From: an uncultured Gemmatimonadota bacterium
Lineage (GTDB): Bacteria; Gemmatimonadota; Gemmatimonadetes; Gemmatimonadales; Gemmatimonadaceae
DNA: 6,894 nucleotides
NCBI GenBank assembly: GCA_946887155.1
Contig: CAMPKM010000156.1
Span: 1 to 6,894, forward strand
Reading direction: 5' to 3'
This document shows positions 6,171 through 6,894 of this stretch, piece by piece. The stretch's first letter is position 1. Every line of letters starts with the position of its first letter. A program made the position numbers and the translations under genes. A model generated the notes under the pieces. That model saw only the letters and a program-made list of their open reading frames with translations, had not been told where the DNA came from and ran no database searches.

Positions 6171-6894
6171 AGTGCGTCATGCCGTAGAAGATGTAGTTGA
6201 TCGCGAACTTGTACGCGTCGTTGGTGATGTTGACCGGCCAGAAGTTCTGGTCAGACCACTCCATGTAGTCGCCGATGTCGTTGTTGTAGTTGATCACGAC
6301 CATGAGGCGTTTCGACGGATCGTTGTCCTCATGAATACCCAGGAACTCGGCCCGGAGATTCGGCCGGTTCGGATACGGCATGTCCAGGGATTCGATCTTG
6401 AAGAACGAATCGAAGACCGGATGGCCCAGCGTCAGGTATTCGATGTTGGCGCCGGGCAGCACGCGCAGCATCTGCTGCTCGAAGTTGTACCACTCGTTCC
6501 GCATGAAGTCATCGACGATCAGGAAACCTCCCTTCTGGAGGTACGTCCGGAGGCCGATGACTTCGCTCTCGCTCGGATGCCAGAACCCGGGTTCCGAGAG
6601 GTACGCTACGGGATACTTCAGCAGTTCGGGGTCATCCATCGCGTGGATGTTGCTGCCGGTCCGGTGCGGCTGCAGCTCGGTGATCTCCTCGAGCATGGTC
6701 ATCAGGTGCCGTTCCATGGCCGGGTAGTCGAATTCCCACCCGCTCTGCCGGCCGTACACCGTATAGCTGAGGCGCGCAAACGTGAACTTGCCGTCGTACG
6801 GGACGTTAGGCTCCCAGACGAACCGTCGAAAACCCTGGGTCGTGGACGCGGCGAGGAGGCTCAGGGCGAACTCGTAGCCGTTCGGCATGAACAA
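6169..6894 (-). CDS. DUF4159 domain-containing protein (N-terminus at or beyond right edge)
   Basis: About 241 residues are visible. The frame is still open at the right edge: it reads TTG TTC ATG there, so the true start may be TTG, the ATG at 6886-6888, or outside the window. From memory, FTFARLSYTVYGRQSGWEFDYPAMERHLM matches the opening of DUF4159. The core YPVAYLSEPGFWHPSESEVIGLRTYLQKGGFLIVDDF resembles a class I glutamine amidotransferase-like Rossmann fold without an evident catalytic Cys, as in this family. Its function is unknown; relatives often occur in MoxR/DUF58/BatA-type envelope clusters, but none of those genes is visible here. The N-terminal segment (YEFALSLLAASTTQG) could be a weak signal peptide but lacks basic residues after the ATG. 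It ends MTH-TAG 31 bp before the M23 start. Confidence 0.85.
   Translation of the reverse strand: MFMPNGYEFALSLLAASTTQGFRRFVWEPNVPYDGKFTFARLSYTVYGRQSGWEFDYPAMERHLMTMLEEITELQPHRTGSNIHAMDDPELLKYPVAYLSEPGFWHPSESEVIGLRTYLQKGGFLIVDDFMRNEWYNFEQQMLRVLPGANIEYLTLGHPVFDSFFKIESLDMPYPNRPNLRAEFLGIHEDNDPSKRLMVVINYNNDIGDYMEWSDQNFWPVNITNDAYKFAINYIFYGMTH

Noticed and set aside
1..6894. CRISPR array, insertion sequence or phage attachment site at ssrA
   Set aside because: No regularly spaced repeats, transposase or integrase-like frame is visible. The ssrA 3' end, a common integration site, is followed directly by its own terminator and the kinase, with no nearby repeat of the T-arm sequence seen.

Overview
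The window is GC-rich bacterial DNA with dense coding. The single-piece tmRNA, the hybrid kinase of the HDFNNLL class, the DUF4159-type protein and the lipoprotein-rich content suggest a Gram-negative-type envelope. My best guess is a Gemmatimonadota-like organism. This rests on remembered family distributions, not on a diagnostic marker in the sequence.

Layout. Bases 1-417 (minus) hold the N-terminal part of a probable secreted lipoprotein with a conserved beta-propeller-like motif, cut by the left edge. A 106-bp gap then carries a sigma70-like promoter for ssrA. Bases 524-877 (plus) are a complete tmRNA with a readable tag ORF (ANNNMALAA). Its acceptor stem, T-arm, first pseudoknot and tag-stop hairpin can all be paired by eye. 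Its intrinsic terminator (887-921) lies inside the 3' end of the convergent kinase gene. From 879 to the right edge everything is on the minus strand. In transcription order it is a DUF4159-type protein (cut at or near its N-terminus by the right edge), an M23 metallopeptidase lipoprotein with two SH3b domains, a type I periplasmic-binding lipoprotein (LivJ/Peripla_BP_6-like), and a 920-residue membrane hybrid histidine kinase (helical sensor, HAMP, PAS, PAS, HisKA, HATPase, REC).

How the genes may work together. The binding protein and kinase overlap by ATGA and no ABC permease or ATPase is visible. The simplest reading is a two-part sensor: a tethered periplasmic binding protein reports a ligand to the kinase, in the manner of TorT/TorS or LuxP/LuxQ. 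The kinase ends in its own receiver domain and has no Hpt domain or output regulator here, so its downstream partner lies elsewhere. The DUF4159 and M23 genes are 31 bp apart and look co-transcribed. A palindrome and an extended -10-like element in the 70-bp gap after M23 could give the sensor pair its own regulated promoter.

The most distinctive observations are the sensor pair, the ssrA terminator written antisense into the kinase's post-receiver tail, and the start-site and promoter details between the minus-strand genes. I saw no mobile element, CRISPR array, tRNA or rRNA. No stretch over 300 bp lacks a gene.
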